DNA from: Allofournierella massiliensis
Lineage (GTDB): Bacteria; Bacillota; Clostridia; Oscillospirales; Ruminococcaceae
Length of the DNA stretch: 64,000 bases
Direction of reading: 5' to 3'
Assembly: GCF_004345265.1 (NCBI RefSeq)
Contig: NZ_SLUM01000013.1
Span: 1-64,000, forward strand
Of the stretch, positions 34,341 to 42,646 are shown piece by piece. The position numbers and the translations under genes are program-made. The notes below the pieces were generated by a model. It searched no databases, had not been told where the DNA came from, and saw only the letters and a list, made by a program, of their open reading frames with translations. Each line of letters opens with the position of its first letter. Within the stretch, counting starts at the first letter, position 1.

Positions 34341-35134
34341 AACTGGCAGCAGTTGGCAGCAATTGCATTGATTATTATAATAATGTGGAGGGCGGAACAG
34401 CCTATCCCGGCGGCGGCCCGGTAAACATGGCGGTTTACACGGTGCGCAACGGGGGCCAGGCCTCCTACATCGGGCCGGTGGGCGACGATGTGTATGGGCA
34501 GATTATGGCCGAAGCTATGACTCGCAAGGGTGTGGACACGAGTCATCTGCACGTGCTGCACGGTCATACGGCGGTTTCCCAGGTGACCCTGGTGGACGGT
34601 GAACGGGTATTCGGCGACTATGACGAGGGCGTGCTGGAGCAGTACACCCTGTCGTCGGAAGATATGGATTTCATCAGCACACATGACGTGGTGGTGTGCG
34701 ACCTGTGGGGCAAGGTGGGCCGTTTCTTCGGCCAGCTCCAGCAGCGCGGGGTAAAAACCGCATTTGACTGTGCCACTCGTCCCGGAGACGCCGCTTGCGC
34801 GGAGGCAATCCCCTATACGGATTATCTGTTCTTTTCCTCGGATGACGGAGACACCGAAACCCTGCGTGAGCTGATGAAGGTGCTGCACAGCCAGGGGCCC
34901 AAACTGGTGATTGCCATGCTGGGCGAGCAGGGAAGTCTGTGCTTTGATGGTCAGACCTTCCATTCCTTTGGGATTGTTCCCTGCCCCAATGTGGTGGATA
35001 CGATGGGTGCGGGCGACAGCTACATCGCTGGTTTCCTGCATGGCCTGGTGGACGGATTGCCCATTGAGGCGTGCATGGAAAAGGGAGCCGCAACCTCCAC
35101 AGAAACATTGCAATATTTCGGCGCGTGGCTGTAA
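34337..35134 (+). CDS. frlD: Fructoselysine 6-kinase (PfkB family), copy 2
   Basis: The 265-residue kinase is very like E. coli FrlD: GSNCIDYYNNVEGGTAYPGG, the GGPVNMAVYTVRNGGQASYIG segment, GDDVYGQ, RVFGDYDEGVLEQY, and the PfkB end motif DTMGAGDSYIAGF with the catalytic Asp, then AATSTETLQYFGAWL at the C-terminus. It converts fructoselysine to fructoselysine 6-phosphate with ATP, the substrate for FrlB. Translation is coupled to the GntR gene by an ATGA overlap. It shares the fold and key motifs with copy 1 at 28.6 kb, but the two are clearly diverged. Confidence 0.92.
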   Translation: MKLAAVGSNCIDYYNNVEGGTAYPGGGPVNMAVYTVRNGGQASYIGPVGDDVYGQIMAEAMTRKGVDTSHLHVLHGHTAVSQVTLVDGERVFGDYDEGVLEQYTLSSEDMDFISTHDVVVCDLWGKVGRFFGQLQQRGVKTAFDCATRPGDAACAEAIPYTDYLFFSSDDGDTETLRELMKVLHSQGPKLVIAMLGEQGSLCFDGQTFHSFGIVPCPNVVDTMGAGDSYIAGFLHGLVDGLPIEACMEKGAATSTETLQYFGAWL

Positions 35135-35170
35135 CCGGTCCCGCATAAGCCGAACAAGAAAGGACTCGAC

Positions 35171-35890
35171 ATGGAACACATCGGAACTGGACTTGTCTCT
35201 TTGCAGCTGCGGGAGATCATTCGCGCACAAATTGAGGAAGGGATATACCCTCCCGGCACGGCGATCCCACCGGAAAACGAACTGGCAGCCCAATATGATG
35301 TGAACCGTCTGACCGTGCGCACAGCCATTGGAGCCCTAGTGTACGAGGGACTGCTCAAGCGGGTGCAGGGCAAGGGCGTCTATGTGCTGGGGGAAAAGAT
35401 GAACCGGGACCTGGACAATCTGGGCGGGTTTACGCAAACCATCCGGCAGAAAAACGCGGTGCCCTCCACCCGAATCCTCACCAAGGCGCTACGCCCGGCG
35501 GGAAACAAGTATGCGTTGGTCTTCGGGATTCAGCCGGAGGACTCCATCTATTACATCAAGCGTATCTGCTATGTGAGCGATGAGCCGGTTTCGTTGGAAG
35601 AGGTTTTCATTCCGCATTATGTGGTCCCGAAGCTGGAAGGAATCGATCTGTCCGTCTTTTCGTTGTATGAGGTTTATGATTTTTATCACGTGCGCCCCAA
35701 ACAAGCGCGGCAAACGCTGGACCTGGCTGTGCTGGAAGCAAACGACGCGCGTCTGCTCGGCATTTCATGCGAGCAGGCCGTGATGCTGTTCGAGTGCACC
35801 AGCCAGGATGAAAACGGTCGGGTGATTGAGTTTTCGCGCAACTATACCCGGGGCGACAAGTGCAATTTTACCGTTCATTTTCAAAAATGA
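35171..35890 (+). CDS. GntR/HutC-family regulator 3
   Basis: The 239-residue protein has a GntR helix-turn-helix (~10-75: GIYPPGTAIPPENELAAQYD, VNRLTVRTAIGALVYEGLLKRVQGKG) and a UTRA domain with SIYYIKRICYVSDEPVSLEE and a C-terminal FSRNYTRGDKCNFTVHF. It lies between frlD and the esterase-frlB pair, 36 bases after the former. It may respond to another intermediate of the pathway than regulator 2. AAAGGA precedes the ATG. Confidence 0.9.
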   Translation: MEHIGTGLVSLQLREIIRAQIEEGIYPPGTAIPPENELAAQYDVNRLTVRTAIGALVYEGLLKRVQGKGVYVLGEKMNRDLDNLGGFTQTIRQKNAVPSTRILTKALRPAGNKYALVFGIQPEDSIYYIKRICYVSDEPVSLEEVFIPHYVVPKLEGIDLSVFSLYEVYDFYHVRPKQARQTLDLAVLEANDARLLGISCEQAVMLFECTSQDENGRVIEFSRNYTRGDKCNFTVHFQK

Positions 35891-35917
35891 GCGTGCCCTG
35901 TGAAGGGAGGGCTTGTA

Positions 35918-36718
35918 ATGGGGTTGTTCCGCGGGGAATTTTATTCCCAAAAGCTCCGCATGACCACCCAGCTGTATGTGATCTTCCCGGACCCCTCCAA
36001 CGATGTAACTCCGCTGTGGACGGGGGAGCCCAGGGTTCTGTATCTGCTGCATGGCCTTGCGGCCAACGCCAGCGAATGGACCCGCTTTTCCAAAATTGAA
36101 TACTATGCCAAAAAATACAATTTCATTGTGATCATGCCGGAGGTCCAGCGCAGTTTTTACTGCACGGCCCGGTACGGCCCGGACTATTTCGGGTATGTGG
36201 CCGACGAACTGAGTGAGTTGTGCAAAACCTGGTTTCGGCTGCCCGAAGCAAGAGCCTCCACATTTATTGCGGGGGAAAGCATGGGCGGTTACGGGGCGGT
36301 CAAGGTGGCCCTGCGCAGGCCGGAGTGCTTTGCCGCCTGCGCAAGTCTGTCCGGCGTGATGGATTATGCCGCCATGGTGGAACGGGTCCGCAAAGGAGAG
36401 TGGCCGGATGTGCTGTCCCAGGAACTGGACGCCCTTCACGGAATGGGCATGCCGCCTGATCCGCAGGAGGACTTGTTTCAGCTGCTGAGGGACCGGGCCA
36501 ACGACCCTGGGCGCCCCGGGCTGCTGCAGATCTGCGGCACGGAAGATTTTTTGTATGCAGACAATCTGCGCTTTCGGGATGCGGCCAGAGCGGCGGGATA
36601 TGGACACACCTATCTGGAATGGGCCGGAGAGCATGCGTGGCCCTTCTGGGATGTGGCGATCCAGCGGGCGTTCCAGTATTTTTGCGGAATGGACCTGCAG
36701 ACCAGCCCGATTTTCTGA
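35918..36718 (+). CDS. Alpha/beta-hydrolase esterase (esterase D-like)
   Basis: The 266-residue protein belongs to the putative esterase (esterase D/enterochelin esterase-like) family. It has the oxyanion segment LLHGLAANASEW, the nucleophile elbow GESMGGYG, a likely acid in CGTEDFLYAD and the catalytic His in GEHAWPFWD. It has no signal peptide and should be cytoplasmic. AAGGGAGG precedes the ATG at 35918; the in-frame GTG at 35900 is part of that site's region. Placed directly before frlB, it may de-acylate acylated or esterified glycated compounds; S-formylglutathione hydrolase-type activity is the other possibility. Confidence 0.85.
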   Translation: MGLFRGEFYSQKLRMTTQLYVIFPDPSNDVTPLWTGEPRVLYLLHGLAANASEWTRFSKIEYYAKKYNFIVIMPEVQRSFYCTARYGPDYFGYVADELSELCKTWFRLPEARASTFIAGESMGGYGAVKVALRRPECFAACASLSGVMDYAAMVERVRKGEWPDVLSQELDALHGMGMPPDPQEDLFQLLRDRANDPGRPGLLQICGTEDFLYADNLRFRDAARAAGYGHTYLEWAGEHAWPFWDVAIQRAFQYFCGMDLQTSPIF

Positions 36719-36775
36719 GCCGGCGCTTGGCGGGAAAACTGTATGATAGTATGAAAGAGAAGGAGCATTTGTATT

Positions 36776-37837
36776 ATGGTTACGACTTCTATGTGGAACG
36801 AACAGACCGGTGCGTGTCTGCGTAATTTTGATGAAAAAGAATCTCTGGACAGTGTAAATGGCGCGCTGGCACTGCGTGGCCAGATTGAACAGATCATTGA
36901 CCAGATCTGGGCCGATGGTTTCGACGGAATCTATTTTATTGGTATCGGTGGCACCTACGCCTCCAGCATGCAGGTGGAGGTCTATATGCGCGGACACTCC
37001 AAACTGCCGGTGTTCGTGGAGAATGCCGCCGAATTTTTGACCACGGGCAACCGTCGATTCACCGATCGCTCGGTGGTGATCCTCTCTTCGGTTTCCGGCA
37101 ACACCAAGGAGATGGTACAGCTGGTGGACCGAGTGCATCAGATTGGCGGCAGGGTGTTCAGCTTTATCGACACGCCGGGCAGTGTGCTGACCCAGCCGGA
37201 CAAGCAGGATTATCTGGTGGTCTATCCCAAGAACGAACAGCTGAAATTTTACATGGTAGCGAACTACCTGATGTACAAAAACGGCGAGTTTGCGGACTAT
37301 GACCGGTACAACCGGGAGATGGAGGCTCATCTGGCGCAGGTACTGGTGGATGTGGAAAAGGAGTCCGATGCCTGGGCCTACGATTACGCCAAGGCCTGTG
37401 TCGCGTTCCGGAACGAGCATCCGGACCTGCCGCGCTACTTCATTGGTTCCGGCAACCAGTATGGTGCCACCTATTCCTATGCCATGTGCTACTGGGAAGA
37501 GCAGATGTGGATTCGCACCAAGTCCATCTCCTGCCAGGAGTTCTTCCACGGCATGCAGGAGATTGTGGTGTGGGACACCCCCGTTACCCTGTTTATGGGC
37601 GAGGATGAGCAGCGTCCGCTGGCCGAACGGGTGGCGCGTTTCCTGCCCAAGGTGTGCGGCAATTATACCATCATCGATACCAAGGAGTTTGCGTTGAAGG
37701 GCATCAGCCCCGAATTCCGCGGCACGATTTCTCATCTGGTGATGCACGGTGTGAACAATCGCGTGGACGCTTACATGGAGCTGTTCCTGCGCCATCCGCT
37801 GTCGATCCGCCGCTACTACCGCCAATTTGAGTATTGA
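36776..37837 (+). CDS. frlB: Fructoselysine 6-phosphate deglycase
   Basis: The 353-residue protein has two SIS (sugar isomerase) domains. The first shows FDGIYFIGIGGTYASSMQV and VILSSVSGNTKEMV, the second RYFIGSGNQYGATYSYAM and SCQEFFHGMQEIV, a variant of the deglycase ESGEFRHGPLEI motif. The C-terminus FLRHPLSIRRYYRQFEY matches the E. coli FrlB end (RRYYGGLVEY). It splits fructoselysine 6-phosphate to lysine and glucose 6-phosphate. AAGGAG lies ten bases before the ATG. Note the Glu/His positions appear shifted compared with E. coli, so a related substrate is possible. Confidence 0.88.
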   Translation: MVTTSMWNEQTGACLRNFDEKESLDSVNGALALRGQIEQIIDQIWADGFDGIYFIGIGGTYASSMQVEVYMRGHSKLPVFVENAAEFLTTGNRRFTDRSVVILSSVSGNTKEMVQLVDRVHQIGGRVFSFIDTPGSVLTQPDKQDYLVVYPKNEQLKFYMVANYLMYKNGEFADYDRYNREMEAHLAQVLVDVEKESDAWAYDYAKACVAFRNEHPDLPRYFIGSGNQYGATYSYAMCYWEEQMWIRTKSISCQEFFHGMQEIVVWDTPVTLFMGEDEQRPLAERVARFLPKVCGNYTIIDTKEFALKGISPEFRGTISHLVMHGVNNRVDAYMELFLRHPLSIRRYYRQFEY

Positions 37838-37851
37838 TCCATTTACAGCAC

Positions 37852-37898
37852 GAGCCGCCGCAGCGATTCCTTGCATGAGTCGTTGCGGCGGCTCTTTT
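37852..37898 (+). terminator. Strong hairpin after frlB, before btpA-like gene
   Basis: GAGCCGCCGCAGCGATTC pairs over 18 positions with GAGTCGTTGCGGCGGCTC and is followed by TTTT. The next ribosome site begins only nine bases later, so the downstream operon depends on read-through or has lost its own promoter. Confidence 0.88.
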
Positions 37899-37918
37899 CA
37901 AAAAGGAGGATGCTAACC

Positions 37919-38746
37919 ATGCTTTGGAGTGAAATCTTATTCGGCGTAAAAAAGCCCATCATCGCTATGCTGCATCTGGACCCACTGCCTGGCGATCCCC
38001 GCTTTCGCCCGAACACCGCGATGGAAGAGATTGTGGAACATGCCCGGGCGGACCTGCAGGCGCTGCAGGAGGGCGGCGTGGACGGGGTGCTGATCAGCAA
38101 CGAGTTCAGCCTGCCCTATGAGCGACAGATGAACTTTGTGACCCCGGCGGCCATGGCCTATGTGGTGGGGCGGCTCAAGCAGGATCTGAGAGTCCCCTTT
38201 GGCGTGGACTGCATCTCGGATGGGCGCGCCACGATTGAGCTGGCCGCCGCGGTGGATGCAGACTTTGTGCGTGGGACCTTTTCCGGCGTGTATGTGGGAG
38301 ATGGAGGCCTGTATAACAATGATTTTTCCAAATTGATGCGCCGGCGTGCGGAGCTGCATCTGCAGCAGCTTCGGATGCTGTATTTTATCAATCCGGAATC
38401 CGACCAAAACCTAGATAACAGGCCATTGGCAGACATTGCTCGATCCACTATTTTCAAGGTCCATCCGGATGGATTATGTGTTTCAGCCAATGCGGCCGGA
38501 CAAGATGTGGACGAGGAGCTGATTGCCAGTGTTAAACAGGCTGCGCCTCAAACGGTGATCCTGTGCAATACAGGATGTCGGCCAGATACCATTGCCCGTA
38601 AGCTGGCGGTGGCGGATGGAGCAGTAGTGGGAACCTATTTCAAGGAGGGCGGTAGACTGGAAAACGAACAGTTGGAGAATGTGCGGGTGTGCGCTGACCG
38701 GGTCAGGGAGCTGATGCAGGTAGTGTACCAGGTGCGAGCCAGATGA
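37919..38746 (+). CDS. BtpA/SgcQ family TIM-barrel protein
   Basis: The 275-residue protein starts LFGVKKPIIAMLHLDPLPGDPRF and continues with GGVDGVLISNEFSLPY, LRVPFGVDCISDGRATIELA, DADFVRGTFSGVYVGDGGLY and a C-terminal DGAVVGTYFKEGG, the BtpA/SgcQ pattern. E. coli SgcQ lies in a sugar catabolic cluster and the family is predicted to act on phosphorylated sugars or nucleoside-like compounds, but no reaction is proven. AAGGAGG precedes ATG 37919. Its stop overlaps the next start (ATGA). The base composition drops after about 38,400, a possible recombination edge. Confidence 0.85.
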   Translation: MLWSEILFGVKKPIIAMLHLDPLPGDPRFRPNTAMEEIVEHARADLQALQEGGVDGVLISNEFSLPYERQMNFVTPAAMAYVVGRLKQDLRVPFGVDCISDGRATIELAAAVDADFVRGTFSGVYVGDGGLYNNDFSKLMRRRAELHLQQLRMLYFINPESDQNLDNRPLADIARSTIFKVHPDGLCVSANAAGQDVDEELIASVKQAAPQTVILCNTGCRPDTIARKLAVADGAVVGTYFKEGGRLENEQLENVRVCADRVRELMQVVYQVRAR

Positions 38747-39561
38747 GGGGGCATAAAGATAGCAACAGAGTTCCGGCCCTGTTGGTTCTGGATCTGGATG
38801 GCACTACTTGCGATGACCAGGGGAACATCAGCAGGGAGAACCGGCGAGCGTTGCAATGGGTTCGTAGTCAGGGGAATATGGTCTGCTTTGCCACTGGTCG
38901 TCGAGAGGTGGACATGCTTCCACTGGGAGACGTGTCTGACTGCGCCGACTATCTGTTGCTGAACAACGGGGGTAAGCTAGTAGAGACCGGCAGTGGCCGG
39001 GTATTGTTCCGGGAACGAATTGATCCAGTGTCGGCTCGGCAGCTGGTGGAATTTTGCTTGCATCATGACTATCTGTTACATGTACTGGCTGGACCGTTAT
39101 GGGCGGTGAATAAGGAAAATGACAGTCTGAGAGAGTATGCTGATCAGTTGGGGGTTTGGCCCAGCCGATTTCAACACTGTGATCAGTTGCCGCTGGATGA
39201 CATCGAGGGCTTTACTGTGACCCAGGACTGGAAGCCCGTGTGGGAGTTTGTGCGGCGCAAGGGGCTTGCACTCAGTGTTACGCCAAGCGACCCTACCAGT
39301 GTAGACATCATGGCACCGGGAATCAGCAAATGGAACGGTATTTGTCGCCTGCTTTCGCTGCTGCCGGTTCAACCGTTCCGGATCATTGCTGTTGGGGATT
39401 ACGATAACGACATTGAAATGATTAAGAACAGTGACATCGGTGTAGCAGTGGCCAACGCGCGGCCTCATGTCAAGGGGGCGGCAGATTATGTATCTCCTTT
39501 TTGCAATAATGAAGATACAGTGGCCCATATTGTTGCACATTTTTTCGAAGAAATTCAATGA
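38743..39561 (+). CDS. HAD-IIB (Cof-type) phosphatase
   Basis: The 272-residue protein shows HAD motif I LDLDGTTCDD (nucleophile Asp and acid Asp), motif II-like CFATGRRE, and motif IV VGDYDNDIEMI; the C2-type cap between them places it in the Cof subfamily. It would dephosphorylate a sugar phosphate. It overlaps the btpA-like gene by four bases and is followed 34 bases later by an FGGY kinase. Kinase and phosphatase in one operon suggest steps at different ends of a pathway or removal of toxic phosphates. Confidence 0.88.
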   Translation: MRGHKDSNRVPALLVLDLDGTTCDDQGNISRENRRALQWVRSQGNMVCFATGRREVDMLPLGDVSDCADYLLLNNGGKLVETGSGRVLFRERIDPVSARQLVEFCLHHDYLLHVLAGPLWAVNKENDSLREYADQLGVWPSRFQHCDQLPLDDIEGFTVTQDWKPVWEFVRRKGLALSVTPSDPTSVDIMAPGISKWNGICRLLSLLPVQPFRIIAVGDYDNDIEMIKNSDIGVAVANARPHVKGAADYVSPFCNNEDTVAHIVAHFFEEIQ

Positions 39562-39595
39562 ACTGTGCGAATAGTTGTCAAGGAGGTTGAATTGC

Positions 39596-41137
39596 ATGGA
39601 TGCTACATATTTTATGGGAATTGATACGGGAACAAATTCCAGCAAAGGTGTGATCATTGATGAGGATTGCAATGTAGTGGCGTGTTGTTCTACTCAGCAC
39701 ACCATGACCAATCCGAAGCCGAATCACTTCGAACACGATGCCGAAAAAGATTGGTGGGGCGATTTCTGTCGTATCAGCCAAGGGCTATTGAAAAAATCCG
39801 GGATTGATCCGGTTCAGATCAAGGCAGTGGGGCTTAGCGCATTGGGAGCTGATTGCCTTCCAGTTGATGAACAGTGCCGTCCATTGCGCAAGGCCATTTT
39901 GTATGGCATTGATGCGCGAGCAGGAAAAGAGATTGAACAGTTGACCAGCCTGTATGGCCCAGAACAAATCCGCCGCTGGTATGGTCGTCCGCTGTGCTCT
40001 AGCGATGTAATGCCCAAAATCCTGTGGATCAAAAATAACGAGCCAGAGGTGTATGCCAGAACTTACAAATTTTTAACTGGCTCCAGTTTTCTTGCGTCAA
40101 AGCTGACAGACAATTATGTGGTGGATCGTTTCTTGGGACTGGCCAGTTTCAATCCGTTGTATGATCCGAAAACTTGGCGACCGGTCCCGGAACTGTGCGC
40201 GCCTGTTTGTCGACCGGACCAGTTGGCGAAGGTACAGGAGGCAACGGATCTAGCGGGCTACGTAACCGAGGCTGCGGCCAAAGAGACAGGCCTGGCCCCG
40301 GGAACACCAGTGATCACGGGGACAGATGATTCTGGTGCTGAAGCTATCAGCGCCGGCGTGGTGGAGCCGGGCAAAATGATGATTCAGTTTGGTTCCTCCA
40401 TCTATATGATTCTGGGTACCAGACACCTGGTGGACGACGAGCGGTTGTGGCGTGAGCAATTCATTGTGCCCGGACTGTGCGATATCTCCGCGGGTACGAA
40501 CACTGGTGGCAGTTTGACCAAATGGTATAGAGATGAACTGTTCAGTGATGCATTGGAACAGGAGAAAAAGACGGGGATTGATGCCTATCAACTGATGCTG
40601 GAGGGAGTGGATCAGGTACCGCCAGGTTCGGACGGATTGATCACGCTGCCCTATTTTGCGGGAGAACGCACACCGGTCAATGATCCACTGGCATGTGGTA
40701 TCTTGTTTGGACTCACGATCTCCCATACGCGTCGGCATTTATACCGCAGCGCGCTGGAAGGAGTAGCGTATTCCATTCAGCAGCAGCTACGCCTGATGGA
40801 AAGTCATGAGGATGTGTCCATTGATCAAATCTTTGCTGTGGGCGGCGGGGTGAACAATGCGCTGTGGATGCAGATTGTGGCGGATGTAACGGGCAGAGAG
40901 ATCAACACGCCGGACGTCACAGTGGGAGCGAGTTACGGCGATGCCATGATGGCCGCAGTAGGAGTGAGACATCCGGGATTTGAGAATTTTTCTTGCTTGG
41001 CTCAGCATATCAAAACGGGAACAGTATATAAGCCTGATTTCAAAAAATATAAAATCTACCAGAAGTATCAGGCAATATATGATAAGCTCTATGACTCCAC
41101 TTGCGAATTGATGCATATGATGACCGAAGAGCAATAA
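39596..41137 (+). CDS. FGGY-family carbohydrate kinase
   Basis: The 513-residue kinase has the N-terminal FGGY domain (MGIDTGTNSSKGVIID; LSALGADCLPVDEQ) and the C-terminal domain (ISAGTNTGGSLTKWY; GERTPVNDPLACGILFGL; AVGGGVNNALWMQIVADVTG). It phosphorylates a sugar with ATP and is nearest in look to xylulokinase-type members, but the substrate cannot be told. AAGGAGG lies nine bases before the ATG. It is the last gene of the btpA-HAD-FGGY operon behind frlB, suggesting the group handles a ketose or a psicose-like product of the frl island. Confidence 0.85.
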   Translation: MDATYFMGIDTGTNSSKGVIIDEDCNVVACCSTQHTMTNPKPNHFEHDAEKDWWGDFCRISQGLLKKSGIDPVQIKAVGLSALGADCLPVDEQCRPLRKAILYGIDARAGKEIEQLTSLYGPEQIRRWYGRPLCSSDVMPKILWIKNNEPEVYARTYKFLTGSSFLASKLTDNYVVDRFLGLASFNPLYDPKTWRPVPELCAPVCRPDQLAKVQEATDLAGYVTEAAAKETGLAPGTPVITGTDDSGAEAISAGVVEPGKMMIQFGSSIYMILGTRHLVDDERLWREQFIVPGLCDISAGTNTGGSLTKWYRDELFSDALEQEKKTGIDAYQLMLEGVDQVPPGSDGLITLPYFAGERTPVNDPLACGILFGLTISHTRRHLYRSALEGVAYSIQQQLRLMESHEDVSIDQIFAVGGGVNNALWMQIVADVTGREINTPDVTVGASYGDAMMAAVGVRHPGFENFSCLAQHIKTGTVYKPDFKKYKIYQKYQAIYDKLYDSTCELMHMMTEEQ

Positions 41138-41505
41138 TGAAGCGCTCTTTCTATGGTAATATCAACGCCTTTTTCGAAGGATATCTTGTCTGATGGACAC
41201 AGAATACACTAACTAGCTTATCTGGGAGGCCAAGTAAATTGAAACATTCGGCGTATACATGCAAGCACTTCAGACCTGAAGCAGCAAGTGTTCCGCTAGT
41301 TACGTTTTGGAAGAAAGCTAAAGGCGTAGAGCGTCAAATTTAAAATGCGCACGTTGCTTTATCATCGGCGGATGCGGGGCAATTGATCAAAATTTTGTGC
41401 ACCTGTGTTCCATTAAAAAATCACCCCTTGTTTCTCGAAACAAGGGGTTTTATAATGAAATTAATGAAATAAACTGTTCCATTATCGGCGGAAGGAGTGA
41501 AAACC
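41138..41505. other. Intergenic stretch with a bidirectional terminator
   Basis: No gene is seen. The only clear element is the terminator at 41424-41453 (CCCCTTGTTTC/GAAACAAGGGG, with T-runs on both strands). The remainder is unremarkable. Confidence 0.6.
41414..41453. terminator. Bidirectional terminator
   Basis: CCCCTTGTTTC and GAAACAAGGGG form an 11-bp stem with a two-base loop; TTTTAT follows on the plus strand and TTTTTTAA on the minus strand. Confidence 0.85.
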
Positions 41506-41793
41506 ATGAGAGTCATGAGCGAAAAAATAATGGGATATATTATGTTATACGTTGATCAATATTTCTGCGATATGCATAGATTTCCCTCAATTGGGGAAAT
41601 TGCTCAGGGAGTCGGCATTCCGCGAACGACTGCCTATCGCTATCTGGTAGAGATGGATAGACGCGAAATGATTGAATACGATGGAAAGTCTCGTAGGGTT
41701 ATCGAAACAATACGTATTAATATCGCAGAAAGGAAGCGGAGCCATGCGAGTTATGAGCGAGGAAACGATGGCCGATATCATTTCATTTGTTAA
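41506..41793 (+). CDS. Short HTH protein: truncated copy of the LexA-like repressor
   Basis: The 95-residue product repeats the first ~64 residues of the next gene with few changes (MRVMSEKIMGYIM, FPSIGEIAQGVGIPRTTAYRYLVEM), then loses the match and ends in an unrelated basic tail. It has the DNA-binding winged helix but no peptidase domain. The repeat unit is 238 bases from its partner, so the pair arose by tandem duplication. AAGGAG precedes the ATG. It overlaps the next gene by 50 bases. It could act as a dominant-negative or a constitutive DNA binder that the SOS response cannot cleave. Confidence 0.75.
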   Translation: MRVMSEKIMGYIMLYVDQYFCDMHRFPSIGEIAQGVGIPRTTAYRYLVEMDRREMIEYDGKSRRVIETIRINIAERKRSHASYERGNDGRYHFIC

Positions 41794-42379
41794 CCAATAC
41801 TTCTGCGACAAACATACCATTCCTTCCGTTGGGAAAATTGCGCAGGGCGTTGGTATTCCTAGATCGACTGCCTACCGCTATCTGGTCGAAATGAACAATC
41901 GTGGAATGATTGAATACGATGGAAAAGCGCGAATGATACGTACGCCAATCATCAGGAAATTTGCTCCTGAGTCAGCGCCCTGTCCGTTTGTAGGGGCTAT
42001 CCCGTGTGGATCTGCACAGATAAAGGAGGAAAATGTCAGAGAATATATTAGACTGCCAGTTTCTCTTTTCGGGAAAGGAAAGTTTTATATTCTGGAGGTT
42101 TCCGGTGATTCCATGGTTGATGCGGGCATTGATCCTGGCGATTTGGTTGTGGTCCGAACGGATTGTACCGCTGAGATTGGGGACATTGTTGTTGCTCTTA
42201 CCGAGGACAATGAAAGTACTCTGAAGGTGTTTGGCGGTGTTGATGAGGAGACTAAGAATGCGATTCTTGAATACCGGAATCAGGCAAAGTATCCGAATCA
42301 GAAGATTTTCGCGAGCCAGCGGATTGTTCGGGGCATAGTAAAACATGTGATTAAGGCACTGGAGCAGGAATTGGAATGA
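41744..42379 (+). CDS. LexA-like S24 peptidase repressor
   Basis: The 211-residue protein has a winged-helix N-terminus (1-66) and an S24 self-cleaving domain. The cut site is likely Cys88-Gly89 in GAIPCGSAQ, with the catalytic Ser123 in SGDSMVDAG and Lys161 in ESTLKVF. It resembles phage-type and LexA-like repressors of gut Firmicutes that recruit RecA-triggered autocleavage. A purine-rich GAAAGGAAGCGGAG precedes the ATG. A partial copy of its own DNA-binding domain lies directly upstream. Whether it controls SOS or a resident element is not known; no LexA box was identified by eye. Confidence 0.88.
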   Translation: MRVMSEETMADIISFVNQYFCDKHTIPSVGKIAQGVGIPRSTAYRYLVEMNNRGMIEYDGKARMIRTPIIRKFAPESAPCPFVGAIPCGSAQIKEENVREYIRLPVSLFGKGKFYILEVSGDSMVDAGIDPGDLVVVRTDCTAEIGDIVVALTEDNESTLKVFGGVDEETKNAILEYRNQAKYPNQKIFASQRIVRGIVKHVIKALEQELE

Positions 42380-42579
42380 GAAACAAAATAGAGCGCGGTT
42401 CGCAAAAACAAAAAACGGGATGTTCTCTGTTTTTTCAAAGGCCTGTGGGCTGCGCTCAGAGCAGCACGGGGCTTTGTGCTGCACGGTCCATCTGTCCGGC
42501 AGAATTCAGAAAACACATTTTGAGAATTGGTCGAAAACTAGAATTGCGTTTCTGCTGCAGAGATGCCCGGAAACGCCGG

Positions 42580-42608
42580 TTGCCAATCTGTGGGAAATGG
42601 GGTAGAAT
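42580..42608 (+). promoter_or_regulatory. Promoter of the HAD phosphatase gene
   Basis: -35 TTGCCA (42580-42585), 17-base spacer and -10 TAGAAT (42603-42608), 38 bases before the start codon. Confidence 0.75.
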
Positions 42609-42646
42609 AAAGGCTGCAAAACAAACACAAGGAAGGAACTTCTTTT

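Noticed and set aside
35765-37876. 703-codon minus-strand frame
   Set aside because: Mirror frame of the esterase and frlB genes, which show real motifs and ribosome sites.
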